NCBI GenBank assembly: GCA_003290165.1
Contig: QNQO01000513.1
Span: 496,001 to 560,000, forward strand
Length of the DNA: 64,000 bases
Direction: 5' to 3'
DNA from: Berberis thunbergii
Taxonomy: Eukaryota > Streptophyta > Magnoliopsida > Ranunculales > Berberidaceae
Below the pieces are notes generated by a model that did no database searches, had not been told where the DNA came from, and saw only the letters and a list, made by a program, of their open reading frames with translations. Numbering within the stretch: position 1 is the stretch's first letter; every line of letters starts with the position of its first letter. Below, in pieces: positions 10,901 to 23,872 of the stretch. The position numbers and the translations under genes were made by a program.

Positions 10901-13900
10901 AAAATACTGGCATGTCCAGCAAAGTTTTGCCAAAATCGACACTTTTTCTGCCAAAATTGACGTCATGCGTCACATTCTCATCCTTGATATATATATATAT
11001 ATATTTTAATTAATTATTTTTTTCACCTGCAATTATTTCCAAATATCTAGCATGATCATTTAATGCTTTTGAGCAATAGCTTTTTGGTAACATAACCTGG
11101 AGTCTGGAACCAGCTGTAGCCTTCTTGTTTTGGTTTAAACAGAAATATTAAGTATCAGTACGGGAAATTTTCTTCTTTTGGCTTTTCATTATTTCATATC
11201 TGTGTTTTATTGATAAAAAAATCATGCATTAGGCGTGCTAGTGCCATGTTTTGACGTGTAGATCGTTCCTCCAACACATTGAACATGTTGATCCCATGCA
11301 TATAAAGTCTATGCAAGGAAGCATGATACGGACATGGGTGTCAATGCCATTGGGTATCTGAGATTTTGATGATTTGTTAAGCAAATGGAATGATCCATTG
11401 CATGGAATCTCATAATCAAAAGAAACGTGAACAATTGTGGAAACAATAGCTTTAGATTGATTAGATTGGCTCTATACCTCGAATGTCTATGCACAATAGC
11501 ACAGAATGGCATATTGATTGTGTTATCTAGCTTAATCAAAATTACGCTAGAGGTTAACTTCAGTTCAAGATAATCATCCATACTTATTGGTTTTAGCTTT
11601 TCCCAAGATTTCTGTTTTTTGAGCGGTTTCAAAATTATTCGAGCTGATAAACTAAAGAACACTGGGAAAAAAAAACAAAGAAAAAGAAAAACTAGGTGTG
11701 TAAGGCTTAGATATGCCAGAAGGAACGCGGAAACAGGACTGACTGGAACATAAAAGAAAAATCCCTACTTGTTCAAAAACGCGTTTCCACTGCACCGCCT
11801 AATTGTCAAACTGGACACCACTATACTCAATAAACATCTGAAACCAGCAGGCTAATAAACTCTTGATATCCAAAATGCTTTGGCATCCATGGATGAATCG
11901 GCAGATGGTCATTTCGAGAGGAGTGGAAAAGGTAGGTAGAGGTGACAGTCATTGACATCTAAGGCTTTCTTTGTTACTGAACTAGGATTCTAGGAACGAA
12001 ATTTTTTCTATCATACTATTGCTGGTTGTAGACCTTTTTACAAAAAAAAAATTATATTAGGGAGAAAAGACTAGTAGTTTGCCAATCGATATCCCTGGAT
12101 AGGACTTGGCCCACTCGAAAAAACTAGGATAACTCCTAGCCATTAATGGTCTTATGTGCTAGTGTTTGTGTTTGCGTGCGGATAGGAGCACATTGCTGTA
12201 TTTTCATATATAATTTACTCAATGTTTATCGATTACTTATCTTTTCTGGTACTCTGTACTTAATTATGATTATCATTTTTGCTTGCAGCTACTATTTTCT
12301 ATGTAATTGTTGGTTAAGCTTACTTTGAATTCCGGTTTTGTATATAGTATGTGCGACCCGGAGCAGCAGTGGTCCCTGCAGGAGCTATTGCTGGTCCTGG
12401 AGGTGCCCCTGGTCAAGTTCGCCCCCTTGTCAACATGGGTCCTATGGCTGGTCGTGGAAGAGCCGACTGGAGACCTATTGGAGTAGGGCCTCGTCCTGCC
12501 ATCCAGAGACCTTTTCACTCGGGATATGGAATGCCTGTTTGGGGCAACAACTCGGCAGGGCGTGGTTTTGGCGGTGGATTGGACTTTACCCTTCCATCTC
12601 ACAAGTAAACTTGTCTTTATTGCATTACTAACTTTTTTGATTAAGTAATTTCCATGTTGTAGGAAGAACGTATAGTAGTTGTGTCTGTATGAAAAATTTT
12701 GTTTTGTTTGACTTTAAGTTGTCAAATTTATATGATGATGGTGCACGTAAACTGGTAGATTCTCGTTGAACACTGTGCATGAGACGTGTTAATATGAGAT
12801 GACATGAGTACTAAATTTAGCATGGTTACTGGTCAGCTTTGCATTATATTTATTTCGGTGTGGTTAGTTACCTATTAATGGTTAATCTATTCAGATAGAA
12901 AAAATAACAAAATGATTTTTTGCACAAGATAATTCTCTTGCTCTCTTCTCGAAAATTTGACAATATGTTTCATTCAACTAAGAACAGTATAAGGGCCGAG
13001 TACAAACCAATCAACAATTTTAGAGATTCAAAATTCCAAAAAGGAAGAAAAATCACAGGATACTCCTTTCTAGCGGAGCCAAGTTGAGCTCCAATGGCAA
13101 AATATTTGGAATTGGGAGTCCATTGAGCCTAGTTCCAAAGGGGGAGGGTCTCTAATATCTCCATAGTGATCCTTTCATCCTTTGTATAATTATTATAGGA
13201 ATTTTTTTACCCTTTCTCAAAAACTTAGGTACATTTTGAGAAGGTCCTTTCTAGCGGAGCCAAGCTGAGCTCCAATGGCAAAGTATTTGGAATCGGGCAT
13301 CCATTGAGCCTAGTTCCAAAGGGGGAGGGTCTCAAATATCTCCATAGTGATCCTTTCATCCTTTGTATAATTGTTGTAGGAAATTTTTTTACCCTTTCTC
13401 AAAAACTTAGGTACATTTTGAGAAGATTTTTCCCTTCCATGATCTAGGAACAGCACAAAGATTACCCTGGAAAGCACATGAGCCACCATACCAAGCAACT
13501 CTAGATGACGATCTGATCCCGCAACTAGCTCAGGCACCTCACACTATAGCCAAGTAGGTATGTACACAATTTAAGGTTAAAGTTAACACAAAATAAAACC
13601 CAAATTATCGGCTCTACTGCTAATGTATCGAAGCTGACAGATGCTTTTGCTTAACCTTTAAATTTGGAGGAATAGAATAGAAGGATGTTGATGTCGATAA
13701 TGTGTAGTGATTTAGGCACCTAAGATTCAACCCTAAAACAGTTTACTCTAGGCACCTAAGATCCAACCTCCCCCACCCCTGAAAAAAAGACAAAAACAAA
13801 AAAACCTACCTTTTACTGCTAGAGACAAAAAAGAAACTTACTCTCATTGTCACCCTTTGCTTCCTCAATATCTCTTGCGAGGATCTTCAATCTTGTTTGA

Positions 13901-16900
13901 GTGGGTAAACCATACATGATAATAGGATTTTTTGGCTCCTCAGGTAAAATATTTCCTGCAACGGATGCCAACATCATCTCTTTTTGTACAAGAGTAGCTC
14001 CAGCTAACAGGGCCACGGGAATCTTTTTAAAGCACTTGTACCCATATGAGGCACATTTATTCTCATTTTCTGGGGTGGATGATCCAATTTAATGATCTTG
14101 GATTCAACTTATTAGGGCCTTATAGGAGTGGCTGCTTTAGCAGTTTGTGGGGAAAACAAAAACCCTCACCGTATATACAGCAAAAAAAAGTACATCGATG
14201 AAGTAGTAAATAATTCAATATCTGTCTTATTACTTCTGTTGTAATTGGAAATCATCAATCTTCATAAATTTTGGTAAATTAATTTGGCTTCCTATACTCT
14301 GTGAGTAAATAATGAATGATCTTCCTCTGGGTTCTTTTTGTTGTCTGTGCAAGATTAACCTTTTCACCATATTTACTGTTTTTTCAGGACAGTATTTGAC
14401 ATAGACATTGATAGTTTCGAGGAAAAACCATGGAAGCATCCTGGTATCGATGTATCAGATTTTTTCAATTTCGGATTGGAAGAGGAAACCTGGAAAGATT
14501 ATTGCAAACAACTGGCAAGTATATTTTCATAAATATTATTTGTGCTTCAATGTGGACGACTAATTCTGGGTTGTACAGGAGCAACTTCGTCTTGAGGCTA
14601 CGATGCAAAGCAAAATCCGAGTGTATGAAAGTGGACGCTCAGAGCAGGTAGTATTTTTGTTCATGCAAGTTAAGGGCGGTTGTCTTATTTTTGCTTGAGA
14701 TGTCTAGTATTTCAGTTATCTATTGTATTGTATATTTATGTGTTAAAATAGCGAAGGGTTTGCGTTGAAGAAATCACATCATCTGTTTATTTTTCAGGAC
14801 TATGATCCAGATCTGCCTCCTGAGCTTGCAGCTGCCACAGGGATGAATGATACTTCTATTGAGAATACACATATTGGAAAGACGGGTACCGAGCAAGCTG
14901 ATATGATGGGCCAAGGAAGAGGAGCTGCACGTGTTCGACCACCAATAGTATGTCTTGTTTATTTTAGTATCGATTCATGTGTTAGTGTCCAGCATGGATG
15001 AGGTGTCGTACGTGTCGACTAAGAAACCCACCAATACGGGACATGCCTGTACATGACACTTTTTCTTTAACTTTAAAAATAATTTTAGTAGTCTATTTTA
15101 TTTTTTTATTTTTTAAAATTTTGTTGTTGTAGATCAATATTGCTATGTTTCATCACAGTAACTAACTTTTCATAATATGCGTAAAGATATAAAGATAGGT
15201 GATAAAGTTGATCTAAGCATGTCTAAGAGTCCATTATGTGTTCGGCACTGGATTTGTTTTTTCTTAAATGAGGTGTCCTTATTACATAAATTTTTAATCT
15301 TTCTCCTTCAACTTGTACTGTTAAATTCCATGATTTGTTGATTTTATTCACCTATTTTTTCTCCTAAAAACCAGCCAACTGGGAGAGCAATACAGGTGGA
15401 AGGTGGTTTTGGTGAAAGACTTCCCTCCATAGATACAAGACCACCACGCATAAGGGATTCTGATGCAATCATAGAGGTAGTCTCATGGAGCAGAATTTCC
15501 TGTCAATAAAGTAATATTTTTTTATTAACATGGCCACCGGTGTATACTTGCTGACATCATTTGGTTGTGTAGATTGTCTTGCAGGGTGGGGATGATGATC
15601 CTATCACAACTAATGATGACCTTGAACAACCAGACAATGATCCCCACAGAGACGTTGTCAAAGGAGGGAGCAATGAAGAGGATAGGGAGCAAACCGACTA
15701 CAATGACCGTTTTTCAAAAGCTTTTGATGGTAGGAAGAGGGAGATGATTGGTAAAAGAGGGCCCTTTATGGGTTCTGTTCATGACAACATACATGAGAGC
15801 GACGGGATTTTGCCATTCCCTTCAGAAAGCCCTGGTCGAAATAATTCTGGTCCTAGAGGGAGAGCGCTAGGCTACAGTGGTGGGAATTTTGAGATGCCTC
15901 AAGATACAAGGTTCTTACTGATTATCAATCATCTCAGCTGCTATTATGTTTTCATAATTACTCTTAGAAATGGGGGTTGGTGTTTTCAGTTCCTTTTTTT
16001 CATTAAACCTTGATTATCCAGGCAATTTCAAACTTTTCTTTCTCTCTCATCCTATCTTGCTGCTCAGTTCACGTAAAATTACGTCTCGGGGTGATTAGAC
16101 ATCTCAGTATCACACTGTCACCCTCTTGAATGTATATCCACTAAACCACAGCATGGGTGTGAATTGTGAATTGTGAAGCTGGAAGTAGCATAATATATTG
16201 AAAGAGACTGATCCCTTTGGGATGCTTGCAGCAACTTATGGGATTCTAGGGATTGCAATTTGGACTAGGCTAGTTTCTCATAAGAAAATTAAGCTTATAC
16301 AATATCAAGAGGCTAATGGGTTCTTTTATTTATTTATTTCTTGGTTAAAAAGAATAGAAGAATATGGGAGATGCTAAATTATCAGAAATGCATAAGTGGT
16401 CAAAGATTTATCTGAGCTGAGCTAGGATTTAAGTTGAGTGGACGCAAATACTTAGTTAAAAAAGTATTTACATTATATAATAAGACACATATAAAAAAAA
16501 TCTTAATAAAGATGTAAAATTCCTTTTAATCTTGACAAATTGTGAAGTTTATGCATTATTTTTAGGCTCAATAACCACTCTTGTGCACGCACACACACCT
16601 CGCTCTCTGTCAATATATAATGAGATGGAATTTGAAACTTTTTAACATAAGTGTTGAAAATGTTTGTTATTTGTTACGTGATGTTACGTTATGAAAGTTT
16701 TTATTAGTAGAAAGTATGACATATGTTTGCTTAAAACAGTAACTTGTGTAATGGATAGACAATGCATGTTGTACTGTCACTGAAAATTCTAAGATGTCAA
16801 ATTATTAATATTATTTTAATTGGTGAACAAAAGTTAACATAGTAAAGACAACAACTTAAAAAAGGAAAAAAAAATTATTTTGTAATCTAAACACATAATC

Positions 16901-19900
16901 AACAAAACAAAATCTAAGATCTAGAACTTAGCCTTAAAAAGGTTGCATTTAGCGGCTTCTAGTTTAAATGTCTGAAGTTTTACCATTTAGAAAAGAAAAT
17001 TGCTTGAGAAATTTTTTTTTTGAAGTAGAGAGGGAAGATTGAAAGTGTTGAATTTAGATTTATAAAGTTTACAAGAGAAAACACTTTATTGATGGAAGGA
17101 GATAAGAGCAAGGAAGCACGAACTCTTCGAAAAACTTGCCGTATTCGTGTCCGACATGTATTCGACACCGACACTCGTTCGACATACCTGGGACAATTTG
17201 TCAACGTGTCAGCAGGTGTTTGACGCATGGTCAATATGGTCAACGTGTCGGACACGCCTCTAATACATCCGAAACTTGGTCAAGACACAGTCAAGACTGA
17301 ACAAACTTTGTTTAATTTTTTACTTTTTAGATGTTTGCAAATAACCACTTAATTTAATGATTCTTGATCCATTTGAAGTGAATGACTCTTTCAATTGCGA
17401 TTTAAGACAAATAGGGCAAAAAACCTCTAAAGTATAGAGGTAGTCTATACTTCTTCTTCTCTCATTTGCTTTTTCTCTCCTCTACTTTTCTACAATACTT
17501 TTTCTCTACTTCATTTTTTTCTTACAACAGAGTGTCATTTTCTTCAAGACGCTCTAGGAAGACACTTTATTAGATAATAATTTATATTTATATGACTTAT
17601 TAAAAAAATAGTATAATGTGTCGACGTGTCCCCGAGTCCTAGTTTTTTAGAAATTGACGAGTCGGCGTGTCGTGTATGTGTTTGACACGATGCGTGTATC
17701 TGTGTCCATGCATCCTTTGATAAGAGTGGTTGGTTTAGGAAAAGTGGTTGTCTGGCTCTCTACTTCAGAGGTCAAGGACAAAAAACTGTAGGGGGCAAAA
17801 TAATAAAAAATGAGGGGTAGTAGCCAATTTGGCTTTAAAAAGCTGAGGCGAAGCCAGAAAACTAAGGGGCAAAAATATATAATAGCATGAAAATTTTAAG
17901 TTTCAGTGAGGGCAGCTGCCCCCATTTTGCCCCTATGTAGATCCGTCCCTGGCTGCCTTTGTATCCACCTTTCTGTAAAATACAACATATATGTCGTGCA
18001 TATGGTCTTAAGAAATCTCTGCTACATTCATATCTTTAATAGGTCATAATGGTTCTAGGATCCAATACATTCATATCTTTCCACAAAAAATATCTTATAC
18101 ATAATTGCTCTATGAAATGCAAGTAAGCTAAGGTAGTATAATGTAATTTAGATCTATAGTTGTACTATCCGACCATTTAGTAAATCATTTGCAGATAGCA
18201 GGCTAGGGTTAATTGATATTCCCTGTGTCGTAACTGTTCATTGTTGATCAGTTTAAGTTAAATTTGGAATCATCTACTGAACAAACCGAAATGGCTCCAA
18301 GCATTGGAAACATGATCAGCTAGGGCCATTCCCCCAATTCCTAGCTAGGTCTATGAGGTGATATTTCCAGCATAATAGCTTTTTGTTTGATCTCGTGCCC
18401 TTGTTTTGGTGTTACTATTAGCTCCAAGTAAAAACTGCCTTTTCTTTTTCGCACTTGTCGTTGAGGGATTGCAAATGAGGAAGCTTGTGTTTTATTTTAA
18501 ATGATGTATCTTACATCTTTTCCAGAGTGTATAAAAATATTGATAAAACATAATCAGTATATACTTAAAACATTTTTCGTTTATTTTCACACTTTTCTGG
18601 AGGTGCATGTCTGGGCTTGCTTTATCGTTGCTTCAATAGCATGGTATATAGTCTTCATTCATGCGATGATTATTGGTATACAATATGAGATTATGGGACT
18701 CTTTAACTCTTAATGGAAACTTCAGGTGGCCAAGGAGGACATCACGTGACAGGTACCCTCGTCCAAACTCTGAAAATGATGACGACATAATCCCTTGTCA
18801 AAGTGCTCAAGCGGACGAAGTCCTTGATAATCACAGGGAAAAATCAGGGGAAAGTATTGTTGGAGAACAGAATCTGGAGACTTCGTCGCTAGCTGGCATT
18901 GAGGCTTCAGTAGACCCAAGTACAGAGCACACAAACAATGTGCACAGTGAGGTTGAAATGGTTGATAGCAGCGCGGCAGTCGAAGGGAAAGAAAATGCAA
19001 AAAATGTGATGATTCCAACTGAAACTGTTGGAGATGGAAGCCCAATTAGTTCTATGAAGAAACAAAAATTGAGTTCTCGAGTTGAACAACCTACAGATCA
19101 AGACTTGGGCAGTGGGGATGATTTGAGGCCCACACGTAGTACTGATAGCAAAGCACGATCTGGGAGCAGCAGGGATTATCAGAAGCGACGCAATGATGGG
19201 GAGGATGAAGTTGTTCAAGAGGGGCGATCTAGGCGATTGGGAGATGGGAAGAGGCGTCCTTATGACGATGAACATAATTTTCAAAGGAAAGACGATTACA
19301 ATCGGAACGGAAGACAAGAAATGAACAGGAACCGCATGTTTGTAAAAGGGAGGGAAGATTCTCATCTCTCTTATCCTTACAGAGAAAGGGATCTCCATTC
19401 AACACATCTCTCACGTGATAAGCCTGGGGACACTGAGAGGTCAAGGGAGAGGGATAATTCTGTTGGAGCTTGGCTAAAAAGAGACGAAGATCTACAAGGG
19501 AGAAGAGCTAAAGATGAAGAGACGAGGAAGCGAGAACGAATTGACGAAATAGGATCCAGGCACAGAAGTAAAGTCCGTGAAAGCGAGCGAAGTGATAAAG
19601 ATGAGAATTTTCATCCAAGGAAACGGATGGAAAATGGTGAATGGAGGGGTCATCATGATAAAGACATGGGACCCAGACATAGGGAAAGGGATGATATTTT
19701 GATGATTCGTCATGAAAGCCTTGATGATTCTCACACCAAAAGAAGGAAGGATGAAGAACATTTGAGGAGGGAACAAGCTGAAAAAGAAATATTGTCTGGC
19801 TACAGAGCTAGGGAGGATACTGGCCGAAGAAGGCGGGAGAGGGATGACAGTTTGGAACAGAGGAGGAGGGAGGATCAACCAAGGGTAAGAGAGAAGCCAG

Positions 19901-22662
19901 ATGAAAATCATTCAGTTAGGCACAGAGAAGAGAACTGGCGGCAAAGAGAGAGGGATGACCAAAGGCTCAAACAACCTCATGAAGATATGCAGTCACTCCG
20001 TGAAAGGGAAGGGAGGGGTGCATTGAGGAGTGGACGAGATCCAGAAGACAAATCATGGGTGAGTAATACAAGGGTAAAGGATGATTCCAAAGGGTTGGGA
20101 GCTGACAAGGAGTATCCTTTTAAAGATAAAAGACGTCAGACTGAGCATTCTAAAAGAAGTGACCGAGCAGAGGATGACAACTCACAGCATAGAGGACGTG
20201 ACAGTGTCTATGCGCGGGAAAATCAGATGAGTTATGAAGATAGAAACCCAAGGCATGAAAGATCAAGCACTTATAATGATCGCTCTTCAAATGCTTCTGA
20301 TAATCAGTTGATGCCCAAGGACAGACATAAAGATAACAGGAGGAACAAAGAATCTGAGGGCGGTGATCAAAATACTCTTGGATCTAGCAAGAGGAAGCAA
20401 GAAGATCAAAGTACTCATCGAAGTGAGAAGGTATGGCCTTAAGCCTCCATCAAGTAGTATTGGTGTTAAATGACCTAAAACTTGAAAAAAGAGGAGAAAA
20501 GAAAAGGAAATGAAGAAAAGAAAAAAATCTGCTCTTTCTAGGCCTGCTCATCCTACTCCCTTCTAGTCTCATTCCTATTTCATGTTTTGCACAATATATC
20601 AATCATGAGTTTATTCTATCAAGGTTCCGAATTTTGTTTTTTCAGCATATGGATGAAGCGTTCACTAGTTAATATGTATATGTGCGTCTGTGTGGGTGTA
20701 TATATATGTCTGACCAGTTTTCTGAAAAGCGAAACAGTGTGCAAGTGGGGAAAGGTGTTGCTGGGATCTATCTGGTTGAACTTATGTTACAATCTAACAA
20801 ATGGCAAAACTGGAATCTTATGATTTAAGGAAATAATTTGGTTCGTTGTTGAGTTTATTCTTACCAATATCTGGTGACAGATCAATGTTATCAGGTGTAC
20901 TTAATTATAAATCTTTTCGGTCTCTTTTTGATAGTCATTCTTTTTTATCCTAAATTTGATTCAATAGTTAAAGCATCTTACTTGCCCTCATCAAAACTAT
21001 GGAGATGAAAATTGAAAGAAATCGAGGCACCCATATTCTCTTCGTAGAAAAAAAAATGCATATAAATAATTTCTAATTTTACCCTAAGAAGGAATAAGAT
21101 GGAGAAGGGAAAATAAATAAACAAAGATAGGGAATTCTCATTTTATCAGAGTGGCTGTAGACATTTGCACGAGGGCATGTGTTATGAGTTGGATGGGGTA
21201 ACTGGTACTTGATAAGATCTGTGAATTTCAGTCACCTTATTTAGATTCTTTGGCTAATTTGGCCCAAATGAATTTCGTTTTTGAGTAAGAGAAAAGTTAC
21301 TTCTTATTACCAAACCTTCACCTTAGTTTTAGTTTGTCATCCATTGTGTTCAAATTTTTATTATCTGTTATCCCAACGTCGTTTCTAAGACTGCAGAAAA
21401 TTTTCTCCATGCACAGGTACTCCCTTGAAAAAAAATTCTGCAATTACTGGTAGCTTTTATTTATTGCCATTTTAAGTTTTAATGAAGCATTTTTAACTGC
21501 TATGCACAATAGATATTTGATTGCAGGTTCTCTTACATATTGTCGTTTATAACCCCTAGCACAAACACCCACACACCAGGGTGAAAAAAAAAGATATGGT
21601 ACCAGATTGCAGCCCTTATATTGTCTTATTATGGTGTATAACCCATCTTTATGTGGTTATAAAGAAGGTATGAACTAATGGAAGGAACATGTGATCATAT
21701 CCAAAATAATTCATATGAGAGTAATATAATGCTATATGAACCTAAAAGGATCATGCAGTACTCTAGGTTCAGTATCCCCACATTTACTGGATTCATGCTA
21801 GATTGTTTACTATGACAAGGTTGATCATCCATTCTTACCGTTTTGAGGTTTGCAGTGTCAGAAAAGTAAATTTATTTTTGGTCTAGAGAAATCCATCTTC
21901 AAATTTCAGAGATTTTTTATGTAACTGGCACCTGTTTGGTACTCCTACTTGAATGGGCTGTTTATCATGCACATTGTGCCTTTTGTTCAGGTTAGCAAGA
22001 AAGCTGCGAGTGAGCAAGAAAGTGGCAATGCACCAACAGTTCCAACGAACACTCGAGATCCTGGCCAGTCAAGGTTGTCATCCTCTTCTGCACTCCCTTT
22101 GACGAATTCTCGTGAGCGTGATGTTCTGCAGCGACGACATTCTTCTAGGAAACACAGAGATGCTCCATCAGATGATGAACAAAATGACTCGAGGAGAGGC
22201 CGATCCAAACTGGAGCGCTGGACAAGCCACAAGGACCGGAATGAGAGTAACAAAGTTCTTTCTACTACATCTTCCAAGGGTAAAGATACCAGTAAGAACA
22301 ACACTGATCCATCTTTGGGCGGTGAACCACCAGATAAACCTTCAATGCTTGAATTTGTTGATGAACAACATCCCACAGGTGAGGACACAAGTGCACATGC
22401 TTCGGAGATTAAGGATACAGACATTGAACCAGGTAATGTACAACTGGAGTCTGACAAAATTGGAGAGGGACGGCACCTTGATACAGTTGAAAAGCTGAAG
22501 AAGCGAAGTGAACGGTTCAAGACTCCAATGCCAAGTGAGAAGGATGTTACAACAAACAAGAAGATAGATAATGAAACATTTGTGTCAACCCAGAATGAAA
22601 CTACTGTAGCTGTAGATGCAGAGGTCAAACCAGAACGACCTTCTCGGAAGCGAAGGTGGTAG
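7917..22662 (+). CDS. FIP1: FIP1[V]/FIPS5-like pre-mRNA polyadenylation factor
   Basis: Plant homologue of FIP1, the CPSF subunit that binds poly(A) polymerase and U-rich RNA during mRNA 3'-end formation in the nucleus. Exons: 7917-8868, 12348-12604, 14388-14514, 14579-14647, 14798-14947, 15375-15476, 15573-15910, 18726-20430, 21991-22662. Phases agree from exon 2 to the TAG stop. The start MDDDDEFGDLYTDVL and the acidic motif GDDWDSDSEDDLQIVLN are in exon 1. The GYSSHGYHPHHSQFK/YVRPG junction joins exons 1 and 2. The Fip1 core (DIDSFEEKPWKHPGIDVSDF) is in exon 3. DYDPDLPPELAAATG starts exon 5. Exon 8 is a long RERDD/RD-rich tail of 568 codons, and the C-terminus is RPSRKRRW. Exon 1 is not open throughout: stops and frame changes lie between about 8196 and 8400. 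Introns total about 10.9 kb. Confidence 0.9.
8196..8400 (+). other. Frame-broken segment of FIP1 exon 1
   Basis: The N-terminal frame (from ATG 7917) hits TAA at 8196-8198, and the other two frames stop by 8224. Protein-like stretches rich in VKVEE alternate between two frames (about 8225-8285, 8285-8358, 8358-8400) before the conserved frame resumes at about 8401 (ELEIEDDVEAVEG). The breaks lie in G-rich runs. They may be real lesions, an unrecognised intron (a GTGAGG lies at 8154) or sequencing indels. Confidence 0.6.
8869..12347 (+). other. FIP1 intron 1 (3.5 kb)
   Basis: It starts GTCAGT and ends TATATAG. No gene lies inside. It holds an (AT)n run near 10988-11004 and a diverged direct repeat about 320 bp apart (10778-10842 and 11098-11160; both contain CTTCTTGTTTT and AGAAATATTAAGTATC), which looks like an old repeat remnant. 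Confidence 0.6.
13064..13425 (+). repeat. 181-bp tandem duplication in FIP1 intron 2
   Basis: Two copies of one 181-bp unit stand head to tail (13064-13244 and 13245-13425). Each starts TCCTTTCTAGCGGAGCCAAG and ends ACATTTTGAGAAG, and they differ at only a few positions. The duplication is therefore recent. It lies wholly within intron 2 (12605-14387). Confidence 0.85.
14515..14578 (+). other. GC-AG intron 3 of FIP1, only 64 bp
   Basis: The donor is CTG/GCAAGT and the acceptor TTGTACAG. Using the GC donor joins YCKQL to EQLRLEATMQSKIRVYESGR without gap or stop, as in the plant FIP1 family. The only nearby GT (14519) would shift the frame. GCAAGT is the usual strong context for GC donors. Confidence 0.8.
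15911..18725 (+). other. FIP1 intron 7 (2.8 kb)
   Basis: It runs from GTTCTT to CTTCAG and interrupts an arginine codon (AG/G). It contains the hAT-like MITE at 17109-17718. The rest shows no coding sequence. Confidence 0.7.
17101..17726. mobile_element. MITE with 8-bp target duplication (hAT-like) in FIP1 intron 7
   Basis: The element at 17109-17718 (610 bp) is bordered by a perfect 8-bp direct repeat, GATAAGAG (17101-17108 and 17719-17726). Its ends are imperfect inverted repeats: CAAGGAAGCACGAAC on the left against AAAGGATGCATGGAC read from the right. Sub-terminal GTGTCCGACA/TGTCGGACAC-type motifs occur on both sides. No transposase is encoded. An 8-bp duplication fits hAT; MULE (8-10 bp) is the alternative. 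Confidence 0.75.
20431..21990 (+). other. FIP1 intron 8 (1.6 kb)
   Basis: Donor GTATGG, acceptor TTTGTTCAG. It is A/T-rich, with no recognised insertion or nested gene. Reading into it from exon 8 gives a stop within four codons (VWP, TAA), so intron retention would truncate the protein. Confidence 0.6.
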
Positions 22663-23377
22663 CTAAATAATACCTTTTGGTTGTTTTTGCTTTGGTGCTT
22701 CCAGGTTGCCCTCTCTCAGCCTGAAGTCTCTTGCATCCAAGGAGAGCCCATGTGTGCTTCCGGGTTGCTTTCGATGACATGAAATCATCTGTAGCACAAT
22801 GCTATCAGTTTGGCTGCGAAAGTTTCATTTTCAGTATGCACCCAACTGTGACAATATGTTTAATATCATGTATGTTAACTGATGAAGATAAATTTGTAAA
22901 CGCTGAACGGGTCGTATTCATATTGGCCATAGAGAAATATTTTTTAAGTAGCACTGTTTGATGTGCTCAAGGAGATCGTATCTGGGACACCATGGAAATC
23001 AAGATCCAGGTCAAGCATGCATAGCTGTACGGCATGACTCAGGTTGGAGGCTGTATGGTTGCAGGGTGGACTTAGATATAGGTACAGGTTCGTGGCCTCC
23101 TTATTAGTAGATTTGGCCCTCATGCACCCAAAGACCTCCAGCCACCTATTTGCATGAAGGAATGCCAACAGGATGGATAGGAGAACTCGTAGCGTTCCAG
23201 TCTAACACAAGCTTATGCAGTTGACGCTCATAGAGGCCTCGAGAGAATATTGTAGTGATTGGATCAGAATATCTGTATGTTAGATTACCGTAATTTCTGC
23301 TGTTGTTTTACTCCTTAATTGTTTCTTAAAGAGGTCTAGTCTGTAGGGGAATTACCCTGATCTGTACCAAAAATAAA
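22663..23377 (+). terminator. Probable FIP1 3' UTR and polyadenylation region
   Basis: This follows the TAG stop. It has no long open frame and ends with an AATAAA at 23372-23377. T-rich and TTGTTT-rich sequence follows. The position is plausible for the 3' end, but no transcript evidence is available and earlier cleavage is possible. Confidence 0.35.
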
Positions 23378-23872
23378 GAGTTAAAAAGTAAACAATCAAC
23401 TCATAAAGTTTGTTTGTTTTGTTTGTTGTTTGAATAGAATATTTTACATGGAAACCAAACAGGATGTGCACATGTATGTCACAGTTTAGGTTTTGATACA
23501 ATTTGTAACACGAGTAAACCCTTAGTTGTCTTCTTTCATATTGCTCAAGCTTTTGTAGAACTTGAACCTTATAAAGTTGTTCCACTTCACTGATTTATGG
23601 TATACATACTTGTACAAATTATATTTTGGTAAGACTACACCTAACATTTTCAGAGATGAAACAATCTCATGAGAAGTAACAAAAGAACATGATATAATAG
23701 TAAAAGCAAAAAATGACCTCAAATAATGACTTAGACATAAATAAATAAATAAATAAAAAAAAAAGGAAAGAACCAGAATAAGCATATAAATTAGTACTAC
23801 TCAAGGTTCAAAGAGCAAGTAAACATAAAGTTAATGTTAGTTGGAGTTTGTGCTTGGAATGTGTCAAATAAA

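Noticed and set aside
19492..19911. Minus-strand frame opposite FIP1 exon 8
   Set aside because: Shadow of the RERDD-rich coding strand; hydrophobic composition mirrors the codons of the real gene.
21987..22628. 213-residue minus-strand frame opposite FIP1 exon 9
   Set aside because: Shadow frame; the plus strand carries the conserved C-terminus and a proper stop.
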